DNA of 64,000 bases from Pseudoduganella dura (GCF_009727155.1 NZ_WNWM01000002.1:620001-684000); one strand, 5' to 3'. Positions 55,077 through 64,000 are shown, numbered from the stretch's first letter. Notes: generated by a model not told the origin, from the letters alone. Made by a program: numbers and translations.

Positions 55077-56426
55077 TCAGGGTCCGGCGTCCTGCCGGAG
55101 GCGTGGAAACGTCAGTTCGAACATGCTGCCCTGCCCCTCCCCGGGGCTGGCCGCGCGCACCTGCCCCCCGTGAAGTTCCATCAGGCTCCTGACCAGTGCC
55201 AGCCCGAGCCCGAGGCCGCCGTGCTGGCGTTCCGACGCGGGCTTGGCCTGCACGTACAGGTCGAACAGGCGGGGCATCAACGCGGCAGGGATGCCGATGC
55301 CGTTGTCGGTGACGGTTGCAAAGACCCGGCCTTCCCGCAGGCCGACCGCGACGTCGATCCTGCCGCCATCGGGCGTGTAGCGGATGGCGTTGCTGACCAG
55401 GTTGCACACGATCTGGATCAGGCGCGTGCGGTCGCCGTCGACGAGGCAGCGGTCCCGCGCCGGCGCGAAGGTGATGACATGGTGCTTGCGCAGCGCCGCC
55501 GGCGTGATCTGTTCGATGGCGGCTGTCACCACGTCATGCATGTCCACCTGCGTCTTCACGATCGACAGGAGGCCCTGCCCCACGCGCGAGACGTCCAGCA
55601 GGTCTTCGACCAGGCGCTCCATGTGGCGGATTTGCCGGGTGATCAGATCACCGATGGCGGAAGTCTGCTCGACAGTGGCGAGCCGGTTCTTCAGCAGATG
55701 CGCCGCCATTCCCGCGGCCGACAGCGGCCCGCGCAGTTCGTGGCTCAGGATCGACAGGAATTCGTTTTTCTGCCGGTCGGCGTCCTGCAGCGCGTCGGCC
55801 TTCTCGTTGAGCTGATGATTCAGCGCCTGCACCTGCGTATTGGTCGTTTCCAGGCAGCGCGACATCACCACCAGTTCATCCTGGCGCTCCTGCAGCGCGG
55901 CCAGGGCGTCGGTCAATTCCCGGTTCTGCTGGTGCGCTTCGCACAGGGCGACATTGTTGGGAAGAGACAGGCGCGTCACCGCGTCCGCCATTGCAAGCGG
56001 CTTCATCGGCAATGGCCCGGGGAGGCTTTTCCTGAGCAGTACGTGGGTACCGGTCGCGCCGGTCGTGATCTCGCAGCGGTCCATCAGCCGGGCCGCGGCG
56101 TGCAGGCCGCCACGGCCCTGGGCCGACGACGCATCCCTGGCATGGAAGCGTTCGGCCTTGTCGATGCCCGGGCCGCTGTCCTCGATCTCGATCACGAACG
56201 CGCAGCCATCCGTTTCATCGATCGAGAAGCGCACTCTCCCGCGCCGCGCGTAGTTGTAGGCATTGCGGGCGATTTCCGACACGGCGGTGCCGATGCGGGC
56301 CTGGTCCTGAACGCTGAATCCCGACAGCGCGGCGATCTGGCGTGCACGCTGACGTGCTGCGATTACATCGGTTTCAGTATTGACGACGCCGGTAAGGATC
56401 GGATGGATTTTCAGGCAAACCGTCAT
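55077..56426 (-). CDS. RsbW-like ATPase fused to a histidine kinase
   Basis: 449 aa. Residues 10-140 form an RsbT/RsbW-type serine kinase-like ATPase (IGTAVSEIARNAYNYARRG, IEDSGPGI); then a coiled coil (175-215), HisKA with SILSHELRGP (His229) and a second full HATPase ([28 protein letters not shown]). No membrane segment. Two GHKL ATPase modules in one protein is uncommon. The start is uncertain: ATG 56426 or GTG 56468, neither with a good ribosome site. Confidence 0.82.
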   Translation of the reverse strand: MTVCLKIHPILTGVVNTETDVIAARQRARQIAALSGFSVQDQARIGTAVSEIARNAYNYARRGRVRFSIDETDGCAFVIEIEDSGPGIDKAERFHARDASSAQGRGGLHAAARLMDRCEITTGATGTHVLLRKSLPGPLPMKPLAMADAVTRLSLPNNVALCEAHQQNRELTDALAALQERQDELVVMSRCLETTNTQVQALNHQLNEKADALQDADRQKNEFLSILSHELRGPLSAAGMAAHLLKNRLATVEQTSAIGDLITRQIRHMERLVEDLLDVSRVGQGLLSIVKTQVDMHDVVTAAIEQITPAALRKHHVITFAPARDRCLVDGDRTRLIQIVCNLVSNAIRYTPDGGRIDVAVGLREGRVFATVTDNGIGIPAALMPRLFDLYVQAKPASERQHGGLGLGLALVRSLMELHGGQVRAASPGEGQGSMFELTFPRLRQDAGP

Positions 56427-56574
56427 GGGAGGAAAAATGGCAATGGGACAGGTCGATGCGAAGGCCACCGAGTCGCGTGCAATGGCAAGATGAATCTTGC
56501 CTGGGAGATTGACCGGTGTTCACGCGAACGTCGCATGATACCCCAGTTTTCATGCACAATTTCCATTAGGAACT

Positions 56575-56608
56575 TTTATTGATTGATTTTATTGATGACT
56601 TTATTGAT
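56575..56608. repeat. three TTTATTGAT direct repeats
   Basis: Exact copies start at 56575, 56588 and 56600, in an unusually AT-rich patch about 250 bases before the phasin gene and just upstream of the leftward kinase. Could bind IHF or a similar bending protein. Confidence 0.45.
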
Positions 56609-56722
56609 TGCGCCAGTGCCGGTCATTCGCGGATTTCGAACTTCCCACGGTGGCGATATGGCCACCAGCTCGCAATCCGGGAGCGCATCGTCCTGCACTC
56701 CGCCATATTCCGCCTCGTAAAA

Positions 56723-56738
56723 TTGGTGCACTGCACAA
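56723..56738. promoter_or_regulatory. possible PhaR site
   Basis: TTGGTGCACTGCACAA contains TGCAC twice, just upstream of the -35. TGC-rich dyads of this sort bind the PHB-sensing repressor PhaR upstream of phasin genes in related species. Inference by resemblance. Confidence 0.4.
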
Positions 56739-56746
56739 AAATATCC

Positions 56747-56774
56747 TTGACATCACCCAGCGAACCGTTAGACT
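56747..56774 (+). promoter_or_regulatory. sigma-70 promoter of the phasin gene
   Basis: TTGACA (56747-56752), 16-base spacer, TAGACT (56769-56774). Transcription would start near 56782, about 70 bases before the phasin ATG. Confidence 0.5.
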
Positions 56775-56854
56775 CGCTTATGTTGCATCGCACAATTCCG
56801 ATCCGGAGCCGATCACAAAAGCTCCATCACAACACTATCCAAATGGAGAAATAC

Positions 56855-57421
56855 ATGTTTTCGATTCCTCAGCAATTTTCCAACGCCACCAAAACCCATT
56901 TCGAAAGCCAGTTCGCGGTCTTTTCCGCCCTGACCAGCCAGGCATTCGAAGGCGTCGAAAAACTGGCCGGCCTGAACCTCGCTGCCGCCAGGACATCCCT
57001 GGAAGATTCGTCTTCCACCGCCAGGCAGTTGCTGTCGGCCAGGGATCCGAAAGCGTTCTTCTCGCTGAGCGCCGCCCAGGCCCGGCCGGCTGCCGAAAAA
57101 GCGGTGGCTTACGCGCGCCAGGTGTCGTCGATCACGTCCGGCACCGCTGCCGGACTGTCGAACGTGGCCAAAGCGCAATTTTCGGAAACAAACCGCAAGG
57201 TGCTCTCGCTGGTGGACGAAGCCGGCAAGAACGCTCCGGCCGGCAGTGCAAACGTTGTCGCCCTGTTCAAATCCGCACTGGGCAACGCCAGCGCCGGCTA
57301 CGAGCAGCTCACCCTGACGGCGAAACAGGCATCGGACGCGATCGAAGCCAACGTGAACACCGCTGTCGGCCAGTTCACCTCGGCCGTCACGAACGGTCCG
57401 GCCGCTGCTGCTTCCAGATAA
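56855..57421 (+). CDS. phaP: phasin
   Basis: 188 aa PHB granule-coating protein. Helical, Ala-rich and without membrane segments; FESQFAVFSALTSQAFEGVEKLAGLNLAAARTSLEDS is the family's amphipathic helix. GGAGAAA seven bases before ATG. Unlinked to phaC (45 kb away). A GC dyad without T tract (57427-57444) follows. Confidence 0.92.
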   Translation: MFSIPQQFSNATKTHFESQFAVFSALTSQAFEGVEKLAGLNLAAARTSLEDSSSTARQLLSARDPKAFFSLSAAQARPAAEKAVAYARQVSSITSGTAAGLSNVAKAQFSETNRKVLSLVDEAGKNAPAGSANVVALFKSALGNASAGYEQLTLTAKQASDAIEANVNTAVGQFTSAVTNGPAAAASR

Positions 57422-57484
57422 TCGGTTGCCGGCCCAGGCCGGCATCAGTCGCCTAGCATCGGCAAACAGCGGCAACGAATGCTG

Positions 57485-60400
57485 CTATGCCCTGCCGTAC
57501 TCCGCCATGGCGCCGGCATAGGGCAGCGACAGGGTGACCGTCGTGCCGGTGCCGGGCGTGGAACGGATCCGCAATACGCCACCCGCCTCGGCCGCCCGTT
57601 CGTTCATGCCGGCGATACCCCAGTGGCCCGCGCGGCCCGAGCGCAGCATCTCCGCGTCGATGCCGTCGCCATCGTCGGCAACCGACAGTTCCAGCTCCTC
57701 CGCCCCGTAGGCCAGCCGCACCGCGATGTCGCGGGCACCGGCATGCCGGCACGCATTGCGCACGGCCTCGATCGCGATGCTCGTGCACGCATGCGCCGCC
57801 TCGGCCGACAACGCCCTGGGGTTGCCCGTGTGGGCGAAGCCGCAGCGCGGCGCGCCCTGCTCTTCGCAGACCTGCGCCAGCACGGCAGCCAGCTGCGCCG
57901 GCAATCCGTTCGCGGCCGGCGCCGTTTGCCGCAGGCCCTGGACGCGGTCGCGGGCCTCGGCCAGCACGGCGTCGGCCCGCTCCAGCGTGGCGGCCAGCGA
58001 CGCGCGCAGCGGATCGGCCGCCGGCATGCGCTCGGTGGTCGCGTGCACGCGCAGCACCAGGCCCTGCACGCTCTGCAGCAGCGTGTCGTGCAGCTCGCGC
58101 GCGATGCGCTCGCGTTCGGCGTTGCGCGTGCGCTCCAGGGCCAGCAGGCGGCGGGCATGCAGGCGCAGGCGATAACGGTAGAGGCCCCACAGGCCCAGCA
58201 AGGCCAGCGCGCCGCACGCCAGCTTGAACCACACCGTCTGCACCACCGTCGGCGGAACATGCACGGGCAAGCCGGCGCCTGGCGGGCTGGAGGCGCCGGC
58301 GCCGTTCACTGCCTGGACCACGAAGCGGAAATCGCCCGGCGGGAGGCCGGTGTAGGCCGCTTCCGTGGCGCGGCCGGCCTGCTGCCATGCCCGGTCGTAT
58401 CCTTCCAGCCGGTAGCGGTAGCGGATGCGCGCCGCCATGTCCGTGGATGGGGTGGCGAACCGGAACGAGACCCGGCCGGGATCGGGCGGCAGGTGCACCG
58501 CCAGCGCTGGGTCGTGCTCCCGGCCGTCGGCCGTCACGTGCAGCAGCGTGGGCGCCGCCGGCACCGGCTCCTGCCGCATGGCGGCCGGATCGAGCCAGAA
58601 CACCCGCCGCTTCGTCGAGACCCAGATCCGGCCATCCGCCGCGCGCACGATCGAATTGTTGAACAAGGGGCGGGCGCGGCCAGCCACGCCCTCGCCCTCG
58701 TCGAACACGCGGGCAGGCACCGTGCCGTTTGCCCGCAGCGCGGCGGCGGGCAGGAGCACCAGACCGGCAGCGCCGTTCAGCCACAGGCCCTCGGGCGCGC
58801 CGACGCCTCCGGCCAGGCCGGCCACCGCATCGGCCGGCGCGGTCCGCACGGGTACGAAGCGGTTGCCGGAAAGGCGCGACAAGCCATCGGTGCCGCCGGC
58901 CCAGATCGCCCCGCCGTATTCGGCCAGCACGCTGACCCGGCCGGCGGCGAGCCCCTGCGCGGCGCCATACAGGGTGACGGCGCCGCCCTCGACCAGGGCG
59001 ACCTGGTTGTCCTCGTAGCCGATCCATACGCGGCCCCGGCTGTCTTGCAGCACGGCGATCGGCGTCTTGCGCCCGCCTTCGGGCAGCGCGGGATGGCGCT
59101 GCCACGCGCCGTTCGCGTGGCGCAGCACGCCACGGCCGCTGGAAACAAGCCAGACGGCTCCGCCACGTTCGACGGCAACGGCGCGGATATTGTCCGCCGG
59201 CGCCACGTCGGCCGGATAGGCGACTTCCGCCAGCAGCCGGCTACCGTCGGCCGACAGGTGCCGCAACGCGTCCTTCGTCGCCTGCCAGATGGTGCCGTCC
59301 TGCGCGGCGGCCATCGCCTGCGCGCCGGCACCCGCCGGTAGCGCGCGCACGGTGCCGTCGCCTTCGATCCGCCATGAGCCATTGCCGTCGGCGATGAAAA
59401 CACCGCCGCCGGCCGCCGCGAGCAGGCGCGCCCGGTACGGCGTCGGCAGGCGCGCCTCGACGGCATTGGCGGCGCGGAAGCGGTCCAGCCCGCCGCTGGT
59501 CGCCACCCAGACATTGCCCTGCGCGTCTTCCATCAGGCAATGCACGACATTGCCCGTCAATCCCCGCGCCATCGTGAACAGTTCGGTACCCGGCGCGTAG
59601 CCGCCGCCGGGGCGATCGTCCGCACGCAACGGATCGGTATGCCGCAGCAGGCCGGCCACATCGTCGAACCACAGTGCCCCGCTGCTGTCGGCCAGCATGC
59701 TGCCGCTGACGGGACCGCGCTGCCGGAACACCCAGCGATCGGCATGGGCATACCCGGCCAGGCTGTCGAGAGCGCGGATGCCCCGCTGCTCCAGGTACCA
59801 CACGGGGCCGCGGCCGGATTGCGACGGCGGCTGGCGCGTGGACGGCCCGGGAATGGCGGGTTCGAAGCGGTCTCTTCCCGGCCGGCGCAGGGACAGGCCC
59901 TGTTCGGTAAACGCGGCCACCGTACCGTCCGCATGCACGAACACGGAAGCGACCTTGCGCGCCGTGAAGCCCTGCGCCGGCCCCATGCGCTGCCAGCGGG
60001 CGCCGTCGAAGTACGCCAGCCCGCCGATCCCCGCAGCCCACAGCCGCTTGCCATCGCCGGCGAACGACCAGATGGCGCCCGCCGGCAGTCCGTCCGCGGT
60101 ACCCCAGTTGCGCACCTTGCCCGCATGGTAGTGGCTGATGCCGCCGAACATCCAGCCGATCCACAGCCCGCCGGCGCCGTCCGACTGCAGCGTGTAGACG
60201 GACCGGTCGGGGAAACGGGCCGCGCCCGCCGGTTGTACGCTGGTAAAACGCAGGCCATCGAACCGCCACAGCCCTTCCGACGTGCCGAGCCACATCCATC
60301 CATCGGTCGTCTGCGCCATCGCGGTGATGTTGTCGGGAACGCCGTCGCGCTGCGTCCACGCCACGTGTTCGAGCTGGTCGAGCGTGCGCGCCGGCGCGGC

Positions 60401-60496
60401 CGGCAGGTGCGACGGCAGCAGGCTGCAGGCCGCGAACAGGCAGGCCAGCAGGGAATGAATGAGATCTGGAAGTCGCCGGTGGCGGTCGGATGGCAC
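57485..60496 (-). CDS. beta-propeller (two-component regulator propeller) sensor histidine kinase
   Basis: About 1003 aa. Signal or anchor segment (IHSLLACLFAACSLLPSHLP), two periplasmic seven-bladed propellers made of reg_prop repeats (WMWLGTSEGLWRFDG, LWIGWMFGGISHYH, VWVATSGGLDRF), a Y_Y_Y domain (RYRYRLEGYDRAW), one membrane helix (about 760-780) and HisKA_3 (RELHDTLLQSVQG, His803) with HATPase (DDGDGID, GIAGMNERA). Such proteins sense polymers or sugars outside. Start at GTG 60496 is tentative; the frame stays open upstream. No response regulator adjoins. Confidence 0.88.
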   Translation of the reverse strand: MPSDRHRRLPDLIHSLLACLFAACSLLPSHLPAAPARTLDQLEHVAWTQRDGVPDNITAMAQTTDGWMWLGTSEGLWRFDGLRFTSVQPAGAARFPDRSVYTLQSDGAGGLWIGWMFGGISHYHAGKVRNWGTADGLPAGAIWSFAGDGKRLWAAGIGGLAYFDGARWQRMGPAQGFTARKVASVFVHADGTVAAFTEQGLSLRRPGRDRFEPAIPGPSTRQPPSQSGRGPVWYLEQRGIRALDSLAGYAHADRWVFRQRGPVSGSMLADSSGALWFDDVAGLLRHTDPLRADDRPGGGYAPGTELFTMARGLTGNVVHCLMEDAQGNVWVATSGGLDRFRAANAVEARLPTPYRARLLAAAGGGVFIADGNGSWRIEGDGTVRALPAGAGAQAMAAAQDGTIWQATKDALRHLSADGSRLLAEVAYPADVAPADNIRAVAVERGGAVWLVSSGRGVLRHANGAWQRHPALPEGGRKTPIAVLQDSRGRVWIGYEDNQVALVEGGAVTLYGAAQGLAAGRVSVLAEYGGAIWAGGTDGLSRLSGNRFVPVRTAPADAVAGLAGGVGAPEGLWLNGAAGLVLLPAAALRANGTVPARVFDEGEGVAGRARPLFNNSIVRAADGRIWVSTKRRVFWLDPAAMRQEPVPAAPTLLHVTADGREHDPALAVHLPPDPGRVSFRFATPSTDMAARIRYRYRLEGYDRAWQQAGRATEAAYTGLPPGDFRFVVQAVNGAGASSPPGAGLPVHVPPTVVQTVWFKLACGALALLGLWGLYRYRLRLHARRLLALERTRNAERERIARELHDTLLQSVQGLVLRVHATTERMPAADPLRASLAATLERADAVLAEARDRVQGLRQTAPAANGLPAQLAAVLAQVCEEQGAPRCGFAHTGNPRALSAEAAHACTSIAIEAVRNACRHAGARDIAVRLAYGAEELELSVADDGDGIDAEMLRSGRAGHWGIAGMNERAAEAGGVLRIRSTPGTGTTVTLSLPYAGAMAEYGRA

Positions 60497-60603
60497 GGAA
60501 CGTTCTGAAAGACAATCGGCGGGCGCAGTATAGCAACCTGCGGGGCGCCGTTGTTCGTCGGGAACAAGGCGCACGAGGTGCAGCCGCCAGCTCGTGATCG
60601 GTA

Positions 60604-61740
60604 TCACGTCTGGCCGGGAGCCCGTTTCAGGGTGAATTCGGTGATCTCGGCCGGCACGCCGAGGCGGATCGGGAAGCCGTTCCACAGCCCGGTGCCGTTG
60701 CTGACGTACAGCCACATCCCGCCGACGCTGTACCGGCCCGAGACATAGCCCCCGTTGGCGCGCTTCACCACCTCGTCGATGCCGCGCACCATGCCGCCGT
60801 GGGTATGCCCCGACAGCTGGACGTCCACGCCCGCGCGGGCATTGGCTTCCACTTCGATCGGCTGGTGGCTCAGGAGAATGACGGGAAACGCCGGCGCGGC
60901 GCCCTGCAATGCGCGCGCCGTATCGGGCCCCGCCATGTCGAAGCGGGATGCCACCCGGTCGGCGACGCCGGCCACGGTCATCCGGCTGCCTCCGTGGTCG
61001 ACGACGGCATGGCGGTTGACCAGCACCGTCATGCCCAGGCGTTCGAACTCGCGCGTCCAGCGCTCCGCGCCAAAGTAATACTCGTGGTTGCCGAGGCTGG
61101 CGATGACGCCGTGCCGGGCGCGCAGGCCGGCCAGCGGCGCGATATCGCCCTCGCGGGCCTGCGGCGTGCCGTCGATCAGGTCGCCGCTGATCACGATCAG
61201 GTCCGGCCGCAGCGCATTGGTGCGCCCGACCACCTGGCGCACCCAGCCGGCATCCATCAGGCGGCTGATATGCAGGTCGCTCAACTGCACCATGCGCAAG
61301 CCGTCCAGGCCGGGCGGCAGGTCGCGGATCGCCAGTTCCACCCGCCGCACTTCCGGCACCCCGATCGCCTGGTACACCCCGACGCCCGACAGCAGGGCCG
61401 CAATGGTGAACATGGCATAGCGCAAGCGTGGCATGAACGTGTGTTCGACGGCGCGTCCCCGGCGCAGCGCCCACGCCACGAACAGACCCAGGTCGACAAG
61501 CAAACTCATAATCGACAGCAGCAGCCAGGCGCAGTACAGAAGGCCCAGCAATATCACGAAGGGGCGGGGAATCTCCGGCGAGAACATCGTGCCGAAATAC
61601 CATTTCTGGATCTGGTGGTGCTGGCAGACCAGGAATACCGCCAGCGCCAGCGCGATGCGGGCAGCGCGCCCCAGCGGCAGCGGGACGATCAGGCGCAGGA
61701 CAAAGTAGATGAAGGCGAGATACAGGTAGGGAAAGAACAC
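60604..61740 (-). CDS. membrane metallophosphoesterase
   Basis: 378 aa. Four N-terminal membrane helices (to about 130), then a calcineurin-like domain with all metal motifs: LSDLHIS, SGDLIDG, LGNHEYYFG, LSHQP, SGHTHGG. It probably hydrolyses a lipid-linked phosphate such as UDP-diacylglucosamine-type substrates or cyclic nucleotides. I start it at GTG 61740 (MFFPYLYLAF), which matches the family; ATG 61851 is the alternative. Confidence 0.87.
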   Translation of the reverse strand: MFFPYLYLAFIYFVLRLIVPLPLGRAARIALALAVFLVCQHHQIQKWYFGTMFSPEIPRPFVILLGLLYCAWLLLSIMSLLVDLGLFVAWALRRGRAVEHTFMPRLRYAMFTIAALLSGVGVYQAIGVPEVRRVELAIRDLPPGLDGLRMVQLSDLHISRLMDAGWVRQVVGRTNALRPDLIVISGDLIDGTPQAREGDIAPLAGLRARHGVIASLGNHEYYFGAERWTREFERLGMTVLVNRHAVVDHGGSRMTVAGVADRVASRFDMAGPDTARALQGAAPAFPVILLSHQPIEVEANARAGVDVQLSGHTHGGMVRGIDEVVKRANGGYVSGRYSVGGMWLYVSNGTGLWNGFPIRLGVPAEITEFTLKRAPGQT

Positions 61741-62019
61741 AGCGTGAAGGCTCTCGTCTGTCGTTGAATTGCGCAATGATAGCCTGATGAGCTGGTGGAC
61801 GTATCGCACCGGCCTGCCGTTGCCGGAACTTGTCGGGTGCAGCTCCAGCATTGTCGGAAGTGGCGCCCGGACGCATTTTTCTCCCGTGGACCTGCGGCCT
61901 GGCCAGGCATGCATCGCGTCGTTAGTGTTGTACAGCCCGTCTAAAAAAGTCCTGGCGGCAACATGAGAGGCGCGACCGGCGTACAATAAAATTTCCCAAG
62001 ATCTATTTTAGTGTTTCAT

Positions 62020-63384
62020 ATGAAACTATCTCATCCCGGCGAACCGCAGGTGGCGTCGTTGCAATTATCCGAACTGATCGGAGCCCTGAGCTACGCGCTC
62101 GATATCACGGAAGGCCAGCCCGCGGGGCATTGCGTGCGCGCCTGCTGGATCGCCATGGCAATCGGCCGTCGCATGAACCTGGGCGAGCATGAATTATGGG
62201 AACTCTATTACGCGGTGCTGCTGAAGGATCTCGGATGCAGCAGCAATGCCGCGCGCATCTGCGAGTTGTACATGACGGACGACCTGTCGTTCAAGCGCGA
62301 CTTCAAGACCATCGGCACAGGACTGCCTCAAGTGCTGGCCTTCGTGCTGTCGCACACCGGGCTGAAAGCCGGCCTGGCCGAGCGCTTCCGCGGCATCCTG
62401 ACGATCCTGCGCGACGGGAAGCGCATCACCGACGAACTGATTGCCACGCGCTGCCAGCGCGGCGCCGACATCGCGCGGCTGCTGCGCTTCTCCGACGGCG
62501 TGGCCGCAGGCATCTACAGCCTGGATGAGCACTTCGACGGTGGCGGCCGGCCCGACGGCCTGGCAGGCGCCGCGATTCCCATGTACGCCCGCATCGCCCT
62601 GCTTGCGCAGGTGATCGATGTATTCCACACGGCGGACGGGCGGGATGCCGCCTTACGCGAGGTTCACGCACGCGCCGGCCAATGGTTCGATCCGGACCTG
62701 GTGGCCGCTTTCGATGATGTCGCAACGGACAACGCGTTCTGGACCGTGCTGGCCTCCCCCGATGTGGATATGACAGTCAGGTTGCTGGAGCCTGCGGGCA
62801 AGGCCGTCCCCCTGGACGACGACTACCTGGACGACATCGCTGCCGCATTCGGCCAGGTGGTGGACTCGAAAAGCCCTTACACGAGCGGGCATAGCGCCCG
62901 CGTGGCGTTGTACACGGACCTGATCGCCGAGCAGATGGGCATGTCCGCCGAACGCCGGCGCTGGCTGCGCCGCGGCGCACTGCTGCACGACGTGGGAAAG
63001 CTCGGCGTCAGCAACAGCGTGCTCGACAAGGCCGGTTCCCTGGACCGTGCCGAGTGGGATGCGGTGCGCCAGCATGCCCAGTACACGGAGACGATCCTGG
63101 GCCGCATCGGCGCCTTCCGTGAACTGGCCCATATCGCCGGTGCGCACCACGAAAAGCTCGACGGCACCGGCTATCCGCGAGGGCTCTCCAGCGCGGAAAT
63201 CGGCCTGGAAACGCGCATCATCACCACCGCGGACATCTTCGATGCCATTACCGCCGAACGACCCTACCGTGGCGCGATCGCTGTGCCGCAGGCGCTTGAA
63301 ATGATGGGCAAGACCGTCGGCACGGCACTGGACCCCGCATGTTATGAAGCGCTGTGCAAGGCGGTGGCGCAACTGCCTGCCTAG
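62020..63384 (+). CDS. tandem HD-GYP domain protein, first domain degenerate
   Basis: 454 aa cytoplasmic protein. The first HD-GYP copy (30-260) keeps GHCVRACWIAMAIGRRM and DEHFDGGGRPDGL, but its HD doublet is KD (VLLKDLG). The second (about 275-450) is complete: HSARVALYTDLI, LLHDVGKLG (His323-Asp324), AHHEKLDGTGYP (about 375-386). The second should hydrolyse c-di-GMP; the first may bind ligand and regulate. No start site with a good Shine-Dalgarno; a GTG nine bases earlier is possible. Confidence 0.88.
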   Translation: MKLSHPGEPQVASLQLSELIGALSYALDITEGQPAGHCVRACWIAMAIGRRMNLGEHELWELYYAVLLKDLGCSSNAARICELYMTDDLSFKRDFKTIGTGLPQVLAFVLSHTGLKAGLAERFRGILTILRDGKRITDELIATRCQRGADIARLLRFSDGVAAGIYSLDEHFDGGGRPDGLAGAAIPMYARIALLAQVIDVFHTADGRDAALREVHARAGQWFDPDLVAAFDDVATDNAFWTVLASPDVDMTVRLLEPAGKAVPLDDDYLDDIAAAFGQVVDSKSPYTSGHSARVALYTDLIAEQMGMSAERRRWLRRGALLHDVGKLGVSNSVLDKAGSLDRAEWDAVRQHAQYTETILGRIGAFRELAHIAGAHHEKLDGTGYPRGLSSAEIGLETRIITTADIFDAITAERPYRGAIAVPQALEMMGKTVGTALDPACYEALCKAVAQLPA

Positions 63385-63399
63385 TTCCCCCAATCACGG

Positions 63400-63444
63400 G
63401 CAGGCCCTCGCCGCAAGCCTGCAAGGGTTGTGGCGAGGGCCTGC
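63400..63444. repeat. 13-bp inverted repeat between convergent genes
   Basis: GCAGGCCCTCGCC at 63400-63412 pairs exactly with GGCGAGGGCCTGC at 63432-63444, around a 19-base loop. No T tract on either side. Possibly a bidirectional pause or RNA-stability hairpin. Confidence 0.55.
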
Positions 63445-63513
63445 AGCTGCCGGTGCGGGTGGTCGACACGCCCGCCGCGCGACGGGCCCTGGCAGCAAGA
63501 GCCGATGCCGCGG

Positions 63514-64000
63514 TCAGCGGCGGCGGACTAAGCGGCGCGTGGCCATCAGCAGCAGCATGCCCGTGCCCAGCATGGCCAGCGAACCCGGCTCGGGCACGGC
63601 GGTCACCGTGGCGAAGGCACCGTCGGCGCCGACGGCGGTGCCGGCACCCGGCTGCAGGTCGAACGTGACAAGGTCGCCCGTGCCGGCCAGGTAGCCGAAC
63701 TGCTCGTCGAGCAACGCGACCACCAGCGACGTTCCCGCGCCTGCCGGTGCTACGTCGAACGCCACGTCGAACGCCAGCAGGCCGCCCAATTGCAGCCACT
63801 GGCCGTATTCGTTCCAGCCGCTGCCGTTACCGATCGCCAGCGCCGAAGCGAGGCTGCCGGAAACGTCGCCATCGGCCAGGGTGGCGCCGCCGGTGTCGCC
63901 GGTAAAGCCGCTGAAGCCAGTGAGCGTGGCGCGCGCCGGGCCGGCGTTGGCCAGGCCTGTGAACAGGAAGTCCAGCCAGCCATGCCTGCCGGCCAGCGAC
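63514..64000 (-). CDS. PEP-CTERM protein, C-terminal part
   Basis: The gene runs off the right end; 162 C-terminal residues are visible, with no start codon in the window. Features: HGWLDFLFTGLANAGPA, GFSGFTGDTGGATLADGDV, LLDEQFGYLAGTGDLVTFDL, then VPEPGSLAMLGTGMLLLM and ATRRLVRRR: a PEP-CTERM sorting tail. It resembles secreted beta-rich PEP-CTERM proteins of Massilia relatives and needs an exosortase. Confidence 0.85.
   Translation of the reverse strand, partial: SLAGRHGWLDFLFTGLANAGPARATLTGFSGFTGDTGGATLADGDVSGSLASALAIGNGSGWNEYGQWLQLGGLLAFDVAFDVAPAGAGTSLVVALLDEQFGYLAGTGDLVTFDLQPGAGTAVGADGAFATVTAVPEPGSLAMLGTGMLLLMATRRLVRRR

Larger units (their letters stand above)
56427..56854. other. 428-base intergenic region upstream of the phasin
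   Basis: Contains an AT-rich patch with three TTTATTGAT repeats (56575-56608), the TGC-rich dyad at 56723-56738 and a sigma-70 promoter at 56747-56774. No gene seen. Confidence 0.5.

Noticed and set aside
60497-61876. In-frame N-terminal extension of the propeller kinase to a 1463-aa protein
   Set aside because: The extension reads through the metallophosphoesterase gene in another frame and lacks family likeness; the signal peptide sits near 60496.

Overview
The window is GC-rich DNA from a beta-proteobacterium, most likely Oxalobacteraceae (Massilia-like). The pointers are PEP-CTERM proteins (42.4 kb, 63.5 kb and a remnant at 36.0 kb), polyhydroxybutyrate genes (phaC, a phasin, a broken phaB), a Tad/Flp pilus locus, a kynurenine-pathway block, and many c-di-GMP and two-component proteins. 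This is inferred from gene content only; there is no rRNA and I found no tRNA.

Layout. 0-3 kb: 3' end of sdhB with a strong terminator, then a hybrid histidine kinase and a small exported peptide. 3.4-8.3 kb: a metzincin-type protease divergent from a TonB-dependent receptor and a DUF218/YdcF protein, with a perfect dyad between them. 8.4-13.5 kb: a PHB/stress block (FNR-like box, truncated phaB, tandem universal stress protein, phaC) followed by a histidine kinase-like protein that has lost its phospho-acceptor His. 13.5-16.8 kb: FKBP lipoprotein, acyltransferase, branched-chain-type solute-binding protein.

16.8-31.4 kb is a Tad pilus locus. The pseudopilin/VWA genes tadE, tadE/F and tadG lie leftward. 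A sensor kinase, LuxR-type regulator, 44-aa membrane protein, flp pilin, cpaA, an extra AAA ATPase, cpaB, cpaC, a small lipoprotein, cpaE, cpaF, tadB and tadC lie rightward. Tight spacing and 1-4 nt overlaps indicate translational coupling.

31.4-38.2 kb holds an M48 protease, a chemotaxis receptor and the most striking gene of the window: a single protein with an N-terminal TIR and a C-terminal SIR2 domain, a Thoeris-like defence architecture on one polypeptide. A 157-bp palindromic MITE-like element with CTAG duplications sits on its stop codon, followed by the tail of a destroyed PEP-CTERM gene and two glycosyltransferases.

38.8-42.3 kb carries two divergent CSS-motif EAL phosphodiesterases, one with a consensus sigma-54 promoter. 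42.4-46.8 kb: PEP-CTERM protein, a TetR gene and a membrane protein sharing one operator motif, then an oxidoreductase/HbpS-like/DeoR cluster. 47-50.5 kb: tryptophan degradation (a divergent cyclase in the kynB role, kynR, kynU, kynA). 50.5-64 kb: GGDEF protein with coupled receiver, two Asp-nucleophile alpha/beta hydrolases, an RsbW-like/histidine kinase fusion, a phasin, a beta-propeller histidine kinase, a membrane metallophosphoesterase, a double HD-GYP protein and a partial PEP-CTERM protein. Overall this is a chromosomal region dense in envelope, signalling and storage functions, with one likely acquired defence gene.
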